From Rhizobacter sp. Root1238 (GTDB lineage Bacteria; Pseudomonadota; Gammaproteobacteria; Burkholderiales; Burkholderiaceae_C), in the NCBI RefSeq assembly GCF_001425825.1, contig NZ_LMDM01000050.1, positions 1 to 64,000 on the forward strand: a DNA stretch of 64,000 bases. Reading direction: 5' to 3'. A program made the translations under genes and the position numbers. Positions within the stretch are counted from its first letter, which is position 1. Every line of letters begins with the position of its first letter. Below the pieces are notes generated by a model. It was not told the DNA's origin. It made no database searches and saw only the letters and a list, made by a program, of their open reading frames with translations. Positions 25,242-34,702 of this stretch are shown piece after piece.

Positions 25242-26654
25242 ATGTCGACGGGGCCATCGGTTTTCGAGCGCTTCCTGTCGACGCCCGAGATGTCGGCGGT
25301 GTTCTCGCCGCCCTCGGTGCTGCAGGCCATGCTCGACTTCGAGGCGGCGCTGGCGCGTGCCCAGGCCGCCGAAGGCCTGGTGCCGGCCGCGGCCGCGCAG
25401 GCCATCGCCGGCGTCTGCAAGGCCGAGCTGTACGACCTGGATGCCCTGGTCGATGCGAGCGGCCGCGCCGGCAGCCTCGCGATCCCGCTGGTCAAGGCGC
25501 TGACGCAGGCGGTCGGCCTGTTCGATGCCGACGCCGCCGGCTTCGTTCACTGGGGCAGCACCAGCCAGGACGTCATCGACACCGGCATGGCGCTGACGGC
25601 GCGCCGTGCGCTGGCGCTGGTCGACCGCGACCTGGGCGCGCTCGCCGCCGCGCTGCTGGCGCTGGCGCGGCAACACCGCGGCGTGCCGGTGCTGGCGCGC
25701 ACGCTGATGCAGCCGGCGCAGGTGGTCAGCGTCGATTTCAAGCTGGTGGCCTGGATCGCACCGCTGCTGCGCTGCCGGCAGCGGCTGCGCGACGCGGGGC
25801 TGCAGGCGCTGCAGCTGCAGCTGGGCGGTGCGGTCGGCACGCTGTCGGCGATGGGCGAGCGAGGCCCGGCCGTCGCCCGGCGCGTGGCCGACGAGCTCGG
25901 CCTGCGGCTGCCGCCCGGCCCGTGGCACACGCAGCGCGACGAGCTGGCCTCGCTGGCCGGCGAGCTCGGCGTGCTGGCCGGCGCGCTCGGCAAGATCGCG
26001 AAAGACATTTCACTGATGGCGCAGGGCGAACTCGGCGAGCTGGCCGAGCCGTCGGGTGCCGGCCGCGGCGGCTCGTCGACGATGCCGCACAAGCGCAACC
26101 CGGTGGCTGCGATGACGGCGCTGGCCGGGGCGCTGCGCACGCCGCACCGCGTGGCCGCGCTGCTGGCCGCGATGGTGCAGGAGCATGAGCGCGGCCTCGG
26201 CAACTGGCAGGCCGAGCTGGCCGAAACCGCGGGGCTCTACCTCGGCGTGCATGGCGCGCTGAAGGCGCTGGCCGATGCCGCGCCGGGCCTGCAGGTCGAT
26301 GCCGTGAGGATGCGCCACCACATCGATGCGCAGCACGGGCTGGTGTTCGCCGAAGCGGTCGCGATGCAGCTGGCGCTGCAACTGGGCAAGGCGCGCGCGC
26401 ATGCGCTGCTCGAGGCGTGGTCGCACGAGGCGGTGGCCGGCGCGCGGTCGCTGCGCGAGGTGCTGCTGCAGGCGCTGGCCCGGGACGACGCGTTGCGCTC
26501 GCAGCTCGACGCCGGGCAGGTCGACGCGCTGTTCGATGCCGACCTCGCCGCGGCGCACGCGAGCCGCGTGGCCGACCCGCAGCTCGCGCTGTGGCAGCAG
26601 CGCGCCGATGCACTGGCCGCCGACGCGCCGTGGTCGGCCTGGTTGCCGCATTGA
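25242..26654 (+). CDS. pcaB: 3-carboxy-cis,cis-muconate cycloisomerase
   Basis: A 470-residue member of the fumarase/aspartase superfamily in the protocatechuate branch of the beta-ketoadipate pathway; it lactonises 3-carboxymuconate to 4-carboxymuconolactone. The superfamily regions are present: HWGSTSQDVIDT (103-114), the TLMQPAQVVSVDFK region near 154, and the signature GSSTMPHKRNP (277-287) containing the catalytic-loop Ser. The enzyme is slightly longer than many homologues (about 450). It starts 13 bases after the SapC-family gene and is followed 23 bases later by the pcaC-pcaD fusion, making a two-gene catabolic unit. No pcaGH, pcaIJ or regulator gene is nearby. Confidence 0.93.
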   Translation: MSTGPSVFERFLSTPEMSAVFSPPSVLQAMLDFEAALARAQAAEGLVPAAAAQAIAGVCKAELYDLDALVDASGRAGSLAIPLVKALTQAVGLFDADAAGFVHWGSTSQDVIDTGMALTARRALALVDRDLGALAAALLALARQHRGVPVLARTLMQPAQVVSVDFKLVAWIAPLLRCRQRLRDAGLQALQLQLGGAVGTLSAMGERGPAVARRVADELGLRLPPGPWHTQRDELASLAGELGVLAGALGKIAKDISLMAQGELGELAEPSGAGRGGSSTMPHKRNPVAAMTALAGALRTPHRVAALLAAMVQEHERGLGNWQAELAETAGLYLGVHGALKALADAAPGLQVDAVRMRHHIDAQHGLVFAEAVAMQLALQLGKARAHALLEAWSHEAVAGARSLREVLLQALARDDALRSQLDAGQVDALFDADLAAAHASRVADPQLALWQQRADALAADAPWSAWLPH

Positions 26655-26677
26655 ATCCATTCTCGAAAGGGGCCGTC

Positions 26678-27886
26678 ATGGCGGAGCAACAGGATGATTT
26701 CGACCGCGGCCTGAAGAACCGCCGCGCGGTGCTGGGCGATGCGTGGGTCGACCAGTCGCTCGACGGCACGTCGGCCTTCAACGCCGATTTCCAGTCGCTG
26801 ATCACGCGCTACGCGTGGCACGACATCTGGGGCCGCCCGGGGCTCGACACCACGACGCGCCGGCTGCTGGTGCTGGGCATGACGATGGGCCTCGCGCGCT
26901 GGGAGGAATTCGAGTTGCATTGCCGCGCCGCGGTGCGCGGCGGCGTGCCGGTCGAGCAGATCCGCGAAACCCTGATGCAGGGCGCGATCTACTGCGGCGT
27001 GCCGGCCGCCAACACCGCGTTCAAGCTGACCACGCAGATCCTGCGCGACGAAGGCCTGCTGCCGCCGCCGGCACCGCTGTCGGCCGGCGTGCGCGCGTCG
27101 AGCCACCACACCTTCAGCCGGCCGCAGCTGAAGGTCGCGCTGCAGGGCCGGGGGTCGCCGGTGCTGCTGAGCCATGCGCTCGGCCTCGACCTGGGCATGT
27201 GGGACACGCTCGCCGCCACGCTCGCGCCACGCCACGAGGTGCTGCGCTACGACCACCGCGGCCACGGCGGCTCGGCGGTGCCGGCGGGGCCCTACCGCAT
27301 GGACGAGCTGGTCGACGACGCGGCCCGCGTGATCCGCGAATGGGGCGTCGGGCCGGTGATCTGGGTCGGGCTGTCGCTCGGCGGCATGGTCGGCCAGGGC
27401 CTCGCGATCCGCCATCCGGACCTGGTGCGCTCGCTGGTGCTGGCCAACACCACCGCGCGCTACCCCGAGGCGGCGCAGGCCGCCTGGGCGCAGCGCATCG
27501 CGGCCGTCGAACAGGGCGGGCTGGCGGCGATTGCCGACATGGTGATGGAGCGCTACTTCCACGCCGGCTTCCGCAGCGGGCAGCCGCAGGCGCTGGCGGC
27601 ATTTCGCGCCGCGCTGCTGCGAACCTCGGCCGCCGGCTATGCCGCGACCTGCCACGCGGTGCGCGACGTGGACTGGCTCGACCGGCTGCCGCAGGTGCGC
27701 TGCCCAACGCTGGTGATCGCCGGCGAGCTGGACGTGGGTGCGCCGGTCGCGATGTCGCAGGCGATCGCCGAACGCATTGCCGGCGCGCGGCTCGAGGTGC
27801 TGGCCGAGGCCTCGCACCTCAGCGTCGTCGAGCAGCCGGAGCGGTTCGCGGCGCTCGTCGAGGGTTTCGTCAGCGCGACGGCGTGA
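26678..27886 (+). CDS. pcaCD: Fused 4-carboxymuconolactone decarboxylase / 3-oxoadipate enol-lactonase
   Basis: A 402-residue bifunctional enzyme catalysing the two steps after PcaB: decarboxylation of 4-carboxymuconolactone, then hydrolysis of 3-oxoadipate enol-lactone. Residues about 1-125 are the CMD (PcaC) domain, with WHDIWGRPGLDTTTRRLLVL and QIRETLMQGAIYCGVPAANT. After a short linker, residues about 142-402 are an alpha/beta hydrolase (PcaD): YDHRGHGGS near 191, nucleophile Ser233 in GLSLGGMVGQG, and likely Asp352 and His380 (EASHLSVVEQPE). The order here is PcaC then PcaD; the well-known actinobacterial PcaL has the opposite order. Its 3' end overlaps the 3' end of the S41 gene on the other strand by 17 bases. 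Confidence 0.93.
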   Translation: MAEQQDDFDRGLKNRRAVLGDAWVDQSLDGTSAFNADFQSLITRYAWHDIWGRPGLDTTTRRLLVLGMTMGLARWEEFELHCRAAVRGGVPVEQIRETLMQGAIYCGVPAANTAFKLTTQILRDEGLLPPPAPLSAGVRASSHHTFSRPQLKVALQGRGSPVLLSHALGLDLGMWDTLAATLAPRHEVLRYDHRGHGGSAVPAGPYRMDELVDDAARVIREWGVGPVIWVGLSLGGMVGQGLAIRHPDLVRSLVLANTTARYPEAAQAAWAQRIAAVEQGGLAAIADMVMERYFHAGFRSGQPQALAAFRAALLRTSAAGYAATCHAVRDVDWLDRLPQVRCPTLVIAGELDVGAPVAMSQAIAERIAGARLEVLAEASHLSVVEQPERFAALVEGFVSATA

Positions 27887-29405
27887 GGAAGCGGTTGCTG
27901 AGCAGCGGCCGGCCGCGCAGCGGGGCGCCGCGGCCCGCCAGGACGCCCAGTGCCTGCGGAGATTCCTGCGAGGCGGCCACCGGGCAGGTGCCGTTCGCGC
28001 GGTAGCCGAGCGCGGCCTTCAGCATGCCCTCGTTCGCACTGCCGAGCGGCTGCGTGAAGTCGTCTGCAGCGGTGCAGCCGGCGATGCCGGTCGCGCCGGC
28101 GCCGTTCGGCGTGAAGCCGTCGGCATAGTCGCCGAAGCCTTTCGCGTTGACGCCCTTGAACTCGATCGGGAAGTACGAGATGCCGCAGTTGTCCTGCGCC
28201 GCGAAGCCGTAGGGCTTGCCGCAGGACGTGCTGCCGATCTGCCGCACGTCGACATCGACGCCGCGCAGGCCGTTGATCACCGATTCGCTGGCCGAGCAGG
28301 TCTCGCTGGTGGTCAGCACGTAGACGCGCGCCAGGTCGAGCGTCGGCAGCGCTGCGTTGGTGGTGCTGGTGGCCTCGAACGGGTAGGGCGCCCGGGCGTT
28401 GTCCGACGTGCGCTTCGCGTTGTAGTTGAGCTTCTCGAAGGTCTTGCCGCTGGTGCGCGCCGGGCCGGCGATCATGTAGGCCAGCTCGCTTGCGATGTAG
28501 AGGTAGCCGCCGCCGTTGTAGCGCAGGTCGAGCACCAGGTCGGTCGCGCCCTGCGCCTTCAGCGCCGCGAACGCTTCGATCAGCTGCGCCTCGGCCGGCG
28601 CCACGTGCGACGTGAACACGATGTTGCCGACCTTGCCGGCACCGGTGTCGATCACGCTGTAGTTCAGCACCGGCTTCGTCGTGATGGCGGCCGTCGTCAT
28701 CGAGACGGTGACCTGGCCGACGCCTGCGCGGCTGAAGACGTAGCTGTGCGTGCCACCGGTGTTGCCCGGAAACAGCGCGGCATTGAGCACGCCGACGCCG
28801 GCCGCGGTTTCGTCGTCGGCCGACACGCCGTCGACGGTCACCAGCGTGTCGCCGCGCAGCACGCCCTTGGTGGCGGCCTCGGTGCCCGGCGTCACGTACG
28901 ACACGCGCAGCCCGCGCGGCGCGCGCGACGACAGCATGCGCCAGTTGACACCGGTGCCGGCTTCGACGCCGGAGTCGAACAGCGCGGTGGAGGTGTCGGT
29001 CGGGATCAGGAAGCTGAACCGGTCCTTGCGCGCACCGCTGGCGGTGACGCTGGGCGTCTTCAGCGCTTCGAAATAGTTGTCGAGCGAGCCGTAGACGTCG
29101 GCGGTGTTGCTGAACTGCGCTGCGTTCGAAGCAATGTTCGGGATCTCGTCGTACCAGAGGTAGGCGTCGCCGAGGTAGGCGCGCATCCACAGTTTTTCGG
29201 TATCGAGGCTGCCGGTGCGGTTCGCCGCCGACGCGTCGGAGTTGGTCGGCGCGCACTGCTGGGCGTACTGCGATGCCGACGCGAGGCGGTTGCCGGATTC
29301 GTCGGAGCTGCCGCCGCACGCGGTGAGGGTGGCCGCTGCGACGAGCAGGCTGACCCAGGATGCGCGCACGCGTGCGCCGGATTGCCGTTGGCGTTGAACT
29401 CCCAT
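27870..29405 (-). CDS. S41 family C-terminal-processing-type peptidase, lipoprotein
   Basis: A 511-residue periplasmic protease. A lipoprotein signal (LLVAAATLTAC, lipidated Cys30) is followed by an S41 N-terminal helical region (LWMRAYLGDAYLWYDEIP near 72), a PDZ-like domain (about 160-240; GTEAATKGVLRGDTLVTVDG) and the S41 catalytic domain. The latter has LVLDLRYNGGGYL near 290 and the nucleophile stretch TCSASESVINGL, with Ser371 and the general-base Lys397 in TSCGKPYG. Spacing of the Ser-Lys pair is one residue longer than in E. coli Tsp. The inserted cysteines (TC, SC, NC, GC) suggest disulfides. Substrates unknown. The gene stands alone and converges with pcaCD. Confidence 0.87.
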   Translation of the reverse strand: MGVQRQRQSGARVRASWVSLLVAAATLTACGGSSDESGNRLASASQYAQQCAPTNSDASAANRTGSLDTEKLWMRAYLGDAYLWYDEIPNIASNAAQFSNTADVYGSLDNYFEALKTPSVTASGARKDRFSFLIPTDTSTALFDSGVEAGTGVNWRMLSSRAPRGLRVSYVTPGTEAATKGVLRGDTLVTVDGVSADDETAAGVGVLNAALFPGNTGGTHSYVFSRAGVGQVTVSMTTAAITTKPVLNYSVIDTGAGKVGNIVFTSHVAPAEAQLIEAFAALKAQGATDLVLDLRYNGGGYLYIASELAYMIAGPARTSGKTFEKLNYNAKRTSDNARAPYPFEATSTTNAALPTLDLARVYVLTTSETCSASESVINGLRGVDVDVRQIGSTSCGKPYGFAAQDNCGISYFPIEFKGVNAKGFGDYADGFTPNGAGATGIAGCTAADDFTQPLGSANEGMLKAALGYRANGTCPVAASQESPQALGVLAGRGAPLRGRPLLSNRFLTPSR

Positions 29406-29436
29406 CCCTCGCTCCGATTGATTTGTCAGCCGGCGA

Positions 29437-30204
29437 CTATACCGGTGCCCCGAGCTGGCGCGACACCTGCGCGGCGCAGGCCTTCAGCGCGCGGGCGAGC
29501 GGGCCGTCGGGCCGGGTGTCGAAGGTGGCGTTCGGGCCGATCGCGGCCAGGCTCAGCACCAGGTCGCCGTGCAGGTCGAACACCGGCGCCGCCATCGCGC
29601 TGACGCCGGGCACCGCGCCGTCGACGACGCGGCTCAGGCCGTCGCTGCGGATGGTGGCCAGCTGCGCGCTGAAGGCGGCGTCCAGCGTGCGCCGGCCGCC
29701 GTGCGGTTCCTGCGCCAGCACCTCGCGCAGCCGCGCCGGCGGCAGGTGGGCGGCGAACAGCAGGCCCGACGCGGTGCCGCGCATCGACATCACGGTGCCG
29801 TGGCGCATGTTGACGTGCACCGCGGACGGCGCTTCCTCGACGCGCACGATGGTCGGCCCGCGGTTGCCCCACACCGCGATCGCGACGGTGTGGCCGACCT
29901 GCGCGGCCAGTGCCGGCAGCAGCGGCGTGGCCAGGCGCAGCGGGTCGAACTGCTGCAGGCTGATCAGCCCGAGCTCCATCGCGAGCGGGCCCAGGCCGTA
30001 GCGGCCCGACGCGGCGTCCTGCGCGATCAGCCCGAGCTTGCCGAAGCTGACGAGGTAGGGGTGCGCCTTCGCCGGCGCCATGCCGGCCTCGCGCGCCAGG
30101 TCCTTCAGCGCCATCGGCCGGCCGTGGTGGGCGAGCGCACGCAGCAGCTGGCCGCCGACCTCGATGCTCTGGATGCCACGGGGGGTGTTGGGGGTTTCGG
30201 GCAT
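29437..30204 (-). CDS. IclR family transcriptional regulator of the homogentisate genes
   Basis: A 255-residue regulator: an N-terminal winged helix (residues about 10-75; RGIQSIEVGGQLLRAL, LKDLAREAGMAPAKAHPYLV as recognition helix) followed by an IclR effector-binding domain (about 80-250; SALLFAAHLPP-like sequence and SAMAAPVFDLHGDLVLSLAA). It is transcribed away from hmgA with an 84-bp shared intergenic region, the arrangement of HmgR-type regulators that respond to homogentisate. Whether it represses or activates is not visible. The intergenic region is A/T-rich compared with its surroundings, fitting a divergent promoter/operator. Confidence 0.88.
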   Translation of the reverse strand: MPETPNTPRGIQSIEVGGQLLRALAHHGRPMALKDLAREAGMAPAKAHPYLVSFGKLGLIAQDAASGRYGLGPLAMELGLISLQQFDPLRLATPLLPALAAQVGHTVAIAVWGNRGPTIVRVEEAPSAVHVNMRHGTVMSMRGTASGLLFAAHLPPARLREVLAQEPHGGRRTLDAAFSAQLATIRSDGLSRVVDGAVPGVSAMAAPVFDLHGDLVLSLAAIGPNATFDTRPDGPLARALKACAAQVSRQLGAPV

Positions 30205-30288
30205 CGGGCTGAATTTGGATATGTAGAATGAATTAGACAGTAACGAATATGCCGGCGAAGATCAAGCCGCGATTCAAGGAGACACCCG
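30205..30288. promoter_or_regulatory. Divergent promoter region between the IclR gene and hmgA
   Basis: This 84-bp spacer holds an A/T-rich core (gaatttggatatgtagaatg at 30212-30231, then ttagacagtaacgaatatgc) unlike the G+C-rich genes on both sides. On the minus strand TTGATC and TACTGT are 17 bases apart, a weak promoter for the regulator. I could not identify a symmetric IclR operator by eye. An aaggaga ribosome binding site precedes the hmgA ATG. Confidence 0.4.
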
Positions 30289-31590
30289 ATGGCATCCCCC
30301 GACCCCCTGCGCTACCAGAGCGGCTTCGGCAACCAGTTCGCGAGCGAGGCGGTGCCCGGCGTGCTGCCCGCGGGCCGCAACAGCCCGCAGAAGGCGGCGC
30401 ACGGCCTGTATGCCGAGCTGCTGAGCGGCTCGGCGTTCACCGCGCCGCGCGCCGAGAACCGCCGCACCTGGATGTACCGCCGCCAGCCATCGGTGGTGGT
30501 CGGCGGCTACGCGCCGCATGCGCAGCCGTGGTGGAAGAGCGGCGCCGCCGAGGGGGTCGATGCGCCGCCCGATCCGCTGCGCTGGTCGCCGACGCCGGTG
30601 CCCGACGCGGCCGCCGAGCCGCTGGATTTCGTCGACGGGCTGCGCAGCATCGTCGTCAACGGCGACGTCGATGCGCAGACCGGCATGGCCGCGCACATCG
30701 CGTTCGTCAACCGCTCGATGACGCAGCGCGCCTTCGTTAACGCCGATGGCGAGATGCTGCTGGTGCCGCAACAGGGCGCGTTGAGGATCACGACCGAACT
30801 CGGCGTGCTGCAGGTGGCGCCCGGCGAGATCGCGCTGCTGCCGCGTGGCATGGCCTTCAAGGTGGCGGTCGACGGGCCGTCGCGGGTGTATGTGTGCGAG
30901 AACCACGGCGCGCACTTCCGGCTGCCGGAGCTCGGGCCGATCGGCAGCAACGGCCTCGCGAACCCGCGCGATTTCCTCGCGCCGGCCGCGGCCTTCGAGC
31001 AGGACGCGGCGCCGCACGAGCTGATCAAGAAATATGGCGGCCGGCTGTGGGCGGCGCGCTGCACGGCGTCGCCGTTCAACGTGGTCGGCTGGCACGGCAA
31101 CCTGGTGCCGCTGAAGTACGACACCGCCCATTTCATGACGATCGGCTCGATCAGCTTCGACCACCCGGACCCGTCGATCTTCACGGTGCTGACCTCGCCG
31201 AGCGACACGCCGGGCACGGCCAACTGCGACTTCGTGATCTTCCCGCCACGCTGGCTGGTGGCCGAGGACACCTTCCGCCCGCCCTGGTACCACCGCAACC
31301 TGATGAGCGAGTTCATGGGGCTGGTGCACGGCCAGTACGACGCCAAGCCTGAAGGCTTCCGGCCCGGCGGCGCGAGCCTGCACAACTGCATGGTGCCGCA
31401 CGGCCCGGATGCCGATGCGTTCGAACGCGCATCGAACGCGCCGCTCGCGCCGCACAAGCTCGACAACACGCTGGCCTTCATGTTCGAGAGCCGCTACCGC
31501 TTCCGTCCGACCGAGTGGGCGATGAACGGCGGCGCGCTCGATGCCGCCTATGCGGACTGCTGGCGCAACCTGAAGGACGGCTTCCAATGA
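30289..31590 (+). CDS. hmgA: Homogentisate 1,2-dioxygenase
   Basis: A 433-residue non-haem Fe(II) dioxygenase that opens the ring of homogentisate to maleylacetoacetate in tyrosine/phenylalanine catabolism. It starts with [16 protein letters not shown], as in all HGOs, and the iron ligands match human numbering exactly: His335 and Glu341 in [12 protein letters not shown], and His371 in MVPHGPD. A conserved [15 protein letters not shown] stretch lies near 264. The length is family-typical. The stop overlaps the fahA ATG by four bases. No maleylacetoacetate isomerase gene (maiA) is present in this window. Confidence 0.98.
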   Translation: MASPDPLRYQSGFGNQFASEAVPGVLPAGRNSPQKAAHGLYAELLSGSAFTAPRAENRRTWMYRRQPSVVVGGYAPHAQPWWKSGAAEGVDAPPDPLRWSPTPVPDAAAEPLDFVDGLRSIVVNGDVDAQTGMAAHIAFVNRSMTQRAFVNADGEMLLVPQQGALRITTELGVLQVAPGEIALLPRGMAFKVAVDGPSRVYVCENHGAHFRLPELGPIGSNGLANPRDFLAPAAAFEQDAAPHELIKKYGGRLWAARCTASPFNVVGWHGNLVPLKYDTAHFMTIGSISFDHPDPSIFTVLTSPSDTPGTANCDFVIFPPRWLVAEDTFRPPWYHRNLMSEFMGLVHGQYDAKPEGFRPGGASLHNCMVPHGPDADAFERASNAPLAPHKLDNTLAFMFESRYRFRPTEWAMNGGALDAAYADCWRNLKDGFQ

Positions 31591-32915
31591 GCGGCCTCGA
31601 CACCGACGGCCTCGATGCCACGCACGACGCAGCGCTGCGCAGCTGGGTGGCGTCGGCCAACGACCCGCTGGGCGATTTTCCGCTGCAGAACCTGCCGCTC
31701 GGTCGCTTCCGGCGTCGCGGCAGCGACGAGCCGCTGCGTGCCGGCATCGCGATCGGCGAGGCGGTGCTCGACCTGCGGCTCGCGCGCGAGGCCGGGCCGT
31801 GGTCGCCGCAGGTGGCGCCGCTGCTCGAGCCGCTCGCGCGCGGCGAGCTGAACGCGTTCATCGCGCTCGGCGCCGAGGCGCGCCGCACGCTGCGCAGCGC
31901 GCTGTCGCTGGCCTTGCGCGAAGGCGCCGACAGCGAGCGGTGGCTGCAGCCGTGCCTGGTGCCGCAGGCGCAGGCCGAGATGGCGCTGCCGTGCGAGGTT
32001 GGCGACTACACCGATTTCTTCACCGGCATCCACCATGCGACGGCGGTCGGCAAGCTGTTCCGGCCCGACCAGCCGCTGCTGCCGAACTACGAGTGGGTGC
32101 CGATCGGCTACCACGGCCGCAGTTCGTCGCTGCAGGTCAGCGGGCAGGACTTCCATCGGCCGCGCGGGCAGTACAAGGCCGACGCCGCGGTCCCGGTGTT
32201 CGGACCGTGCCAGCGGCTGGATTACGAGTTGGAACTCGGCGCGATCGTCGGCCCGGGCAATGCACCGGGCGAGCCGATCCCGATGGCGCAGGCCGAACAG
32301 CACCTGGCCGGGCTGGTGCTGCTGAACGACTGGTCGGCGCGCGACGTGCAGGCCTGGGAGTACCAGCCGCTCGGGCCTTTCCTCGCGAAGAACTTCGCGA
32401 CCACGCTGTCGCCGTGGATCGTCACGATGGAGGCGCTGCAGCCGTTCCGCCGGCCATTCGAGCGCGCCGCCGACCGGCCGCAGCCGCTGCCCCACCTCGA
32501 CGGCGAAGCCAACCGCGCGCAGGGCGCGATCGACATCGCGCTCGAGGTGTGGCTGCAGACGCCGGCGATGCGCGAGCGCGGCGATGCCGCGGTGCGGCTG
32601 ATGCAGTCGAACTTCCGCGACGCGTACTGGACGCTCGCGCAGCTGGTGGCGCACCACAGCAGCAACGGCTGCAACCTGCGGCCCGGCGACCTGCTGGGCA
32701 GCGGCACGCAATCGGGCCCGTTGCCGGCGCAGGGCGGTTCGCTGCTGGAGCTGACGCAAGGCGGCAAGGTGCCGATCACTCTACCGAATGGCGAGACGCG
32801 GCGCTTCCTGCAGGATGGCGACAGCGTCGGGCTGCGGGCGTTCTGCGAGCGCGACGGGCAGCGGCGCATCGGGTTCGGGGACTGTGTCGCGACGGTGCTG
32901 GCGCCGCGGTCTTAA
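31587..32915 (+). CDS. fahA: Fumarylacetoacetase
   Basis: A 442-residue hydrolase that splits fumarylacetoacetate to fumarate and acetoacetate, the last step after HmgA. An N-terminal FAA_hydrolase_N domain ([13 protein letters not shown] near residue 31) precedes the catalytic domain with metal/catalytic residues Asp143 and His150 ([15 protein letters not shown]), Glu214 and Glu216 (LDYELELG) and Asp248 ([15 protein letters not shown]), whose spacings equal those of the mammalian enzyme. ATG overlaps the hmgA stop (ATGA), so the two are a coupled operon. Confidence 0.97.
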   Translation: MSGLDTDGLDATHDAALRSWVASANDPLGDFPLQNLPLGRFRRRGSDEPLRAGIAIGEAVLDLRLAREAGPWSPQVAPLLEPLARGELNAFIALGAEARRTLRSALSLALREGADSERWLQPCLVPQAQAEMALPCEVGDYTDFFTGIHHATAVGKLFRPDQPLLPNYEWVPIGYHGRSSSLQVSGQDFHRPRGQYKADAAVPVFGPCQRLDYELELGAIVGPGNAPGEPIPMAQAEQHLAGLVLLNDWSARDVQAWEYQPLGPFLAKNFATTLSPWIVTMEALQPFRRPFERAADRPQPLPHLDGEANRAQGAIDIALEVWLQTPAMRERGDAAVRLMQSNFRDAYWTLAQLVAHHSSNGCNLRPGDLLGSGTQSGPLPAQGGSLLELTQGGKVPITLPNGETRRFLQDGDSVGLRAFCERDGQRRIGFGDCVATVLAPRS

Positions 32916-33011
32916 TCCTCGCCTCACCATTCCCTAATCGAGTTCTAACCGCCCACCCTTATCTTTCGTCTCATGCGGAATCCCCCGCGACGCTTGTCCC
33001 CAGGAGATCAC

Positions 33012-34511
33012 ATGAAGATGAAGTCGTTGACCGCTGCGCTCGCTGCAGCCGGCGTGCTGGCCGCCGGATCGGCCGGCGCCTTCAGCCTGACGCCCGAGTG
33101 GCTGAAGAGCAAATCCGACGCGAAGCCGGTGGCCGTCACCAGCACCGCGCCGGCCCCGGTGCCGATGCTGCCGGCCGCCGGGCAGGTGCCCAACTACCGC
33201 GCGATCGTCGCGACGTCCGGCCCGGCCGTGGTCGGCGTCACCGTGGCCGGCCTGCACAAGGCCTCGGCCGAAGAGCAACAGCAGCAGGGCCTGCCGCCCG
33301 GCGCCGAGAACGATCCGTTCTTCCAGTTCTTCCGCGGCCTGCCGGGCTTCCAGCAGCGCGGCCAGCGCGGCAACCCGTCGGTGCCGTTCCGCGGCCAGGG
33401 GTCGGGCTTCATCATCAGCGCCGACGGCCTGATCCTGACCAACGCCCACGTGGTGCGCGAGGCGAAGGAAGTGACCGTCAAGCTCAGCGACCGCCGCGAG
33501 TTCTCGGCCAAGGTGCTGGGCTCCGATGCGGCCACCGACATCGCGGTGCTGCGCATCCAGGCCAAGGACCTGCCGATCGTGCGCCTGGGCGATCCGCAGA
33601 ACATCGAGGTCGGCGACCCGGTGCTGGCGATCGGCGCGCCGTACGGCTTCGAGCAGACCGCGACCACCGGCATCATCAGCGCGAAGGGCCGCTCGCTGCC
33701 CGGCGACGCTGTCGTGCCGTTCATCCAGACCGATGCGGCGGTGAACCCCGGCAACTCCGGCGGCCCGCTGTTCGACGGCAGCGGCGCGGTGATCGGCATC
33801 AATGCGCAGATCTACTCGCAGACCGGCGGCTTCCAGGGCCTGAGCTTCGCGATCCCGATCAACGTCGCGCTGAAGGTGAAGGACCAGATCGTCGCGACCG
33901 GCCGCGCGACGCACGGCCGCCTGGGCGTCGCGGTGCAGGACGTGAACCAGAGCCTGGCCGAATCCTTCGGCATGAAGCGCCCCGATGGCGCGCTGGTCGC
34001 GAAGGTCAGCAAGGACAGCGCCGCCGAGAAGGCCGGCCTGAAGCCGGGCGACGTGATCACCGCGGTGAACGGCGACCCGATCGTGCGCTCGGGTGCGTTG
34101 TCGAGCCGCATCGGATTGGCGGCGCCCGGCGACAAGGTGAAGCTGAGCGTGTGGCGCGACCGGGCCGAGCGCTCGATCGACGTGAAGCTGGGCGGTGCTG
34201 ATCCGGACGAGGATGTGGCGTCGGCCAACGGCGGCGATTCGCAGGGCGTGCAGCTGGGCCTGTCGCTGCGCCAGCTGACGCGCGAGGAAAAGCGCCAGAG
34301 CAAGCTGGAGCAGGGCCTGGTGGTCGAGAACGCCGATGGTCCGGCCGCACGCGCCGGCATCGAGGCGGGTGACGTGCTGCTGGCGATCAACGGCAAGCCG
34401 GTCACGTCGATCGAGCAGGTGCGGGCCGTGATGGCCGGCAAGCCGAAGAGCGTGGCGCTGCTGGTCGAGCGCGACGGCGAGCGGATCTTCGTGCCGGTGA
34501 ACCTGGGCTGA
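33012..34511 (+). CDS. DegP/MucD-type periplasmic serine endoprotease
   Basis: A 499-residue HtrA family protease/chaperone. A signal peptide (residues 1-23, ending SAGA-F) leads to a trypsin-like domain with the full triad: His146 (LTNAHVV), Asp176 (ATDIAVL) and Ser249 (NPGNSGGPLF). Two PDZ domains follow (about 300-385, with AAEKAGLKPGDVITAVNGDP; about 405-495, with AARAGIEAGDVLLAINGKP). The LA loop region (about 80-125) is Gln/Gly/Phe-rich. A good aggaga ribosome binding site precedes the ATG. It is monocistronic: a 96-bp gap separates it from fahA, and an intrinsic terminator follows. Confidence 0.95.
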   Translation: MKMKSLTAALAAAGVLAAGSAGAFSLTPEWLKSKSDAKPVAVTSTAPAPVPMLPAAGQVPNYRAIVATSGPAVVGVTVAGLHKASAEEQQQQGLPPGAENDPFFQFFRGLPGFQQRGQRGNPSVPFRGQGSGFIISADGLILTNAHVVREAKEVTVKLSDRREFSAKVLGSDAATDIAVLRIQAKDLPIVRLGDPQNIEVGDPVLAIGAPYGFEQTATTGIISAKGRSLPGDAVVPFIQTDAAVNPGNSGGPLFDGSGAVIGINAQIYSQTGGFQGLSFAIPINVALKVKDQIVATGRATHGRLGVAVQDVNQSLAESFGMKRPDGALVAKVSKDSAAEKAGLKPGDVITAVNGDPIVRSGALSSRIGLAAPGDKVKLSVWRDRAERSIDVKLGGADPDEDVASANGGDSQGVQLGLSLRQLTREEKRQSKLEQGLVVENADGPAARAGIEAGDVLLAINGKPVTSIEQVRAVMAGKPKSVALLVERDGERIFVPVNLG

Positions 34512-34530
34512 CCGGTTCGCGCAACTCGCA

Positions 34531-34556
34531 AAAGCCGACCTTCGGGTCGGCTTTTT
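34531..34556. terminator. Intrinsic terminator after the DegP-like gene
   Basis: A perfect 10-bp stem (aaagccgacc, loop ttcg, ggtcggcttt) is followed by a T-run. Read in the other direction the A-run gives a T-tract too, so it can also terminate the minus-strand RHS/ankyrin cassette that ends here. Confidence 0.92.
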
Positions 34557-34660
34557 CAGTTCCATGACTCTGCAGCCCGTCGATCGCCCTGGGGGTTGGT
34601 GAGGTAGCCGTGCCGCTTCTGCAACTCGGCGATCTCATCGGCGATCAGTTCGATGGGCAC
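34556..34660 (-). CDS. Possible tiny ORF or gene remnant downstream of the ankyrin lipoprotein
   Basis: Continuing in the same frame past the ankyrin gene stop, the minus strand stays open for 47 more codons and reads plausibly as protein: a GTG at 34660 would give 34 residues including IELIADEIAELQKRHGYLTN and ending AAESWN. It might be a remnant of a longer ankyrin gene, a second small partner gene, or chance. No ribosome binding site is evident before the GTG. No family recognised. Confidence 0.25.
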   Translation of the reverse strand: MPIELIADEIAELQKRHGYLTNPQGDRRAAESWN

Positions 34661-34702
34661 CGGATCAGTTCGCAGTCGGGACGACTGAACGATGTGTCGT
34701 CG

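Noticed and set aside
34402-34638. Minus-strand open frame across the degP-like 3' end
   Set aside because: It crosses a strong terminator and is antisense to a well-supported protease gene; only the short frame next to the ankyrin gene was kept as a weak candidate.
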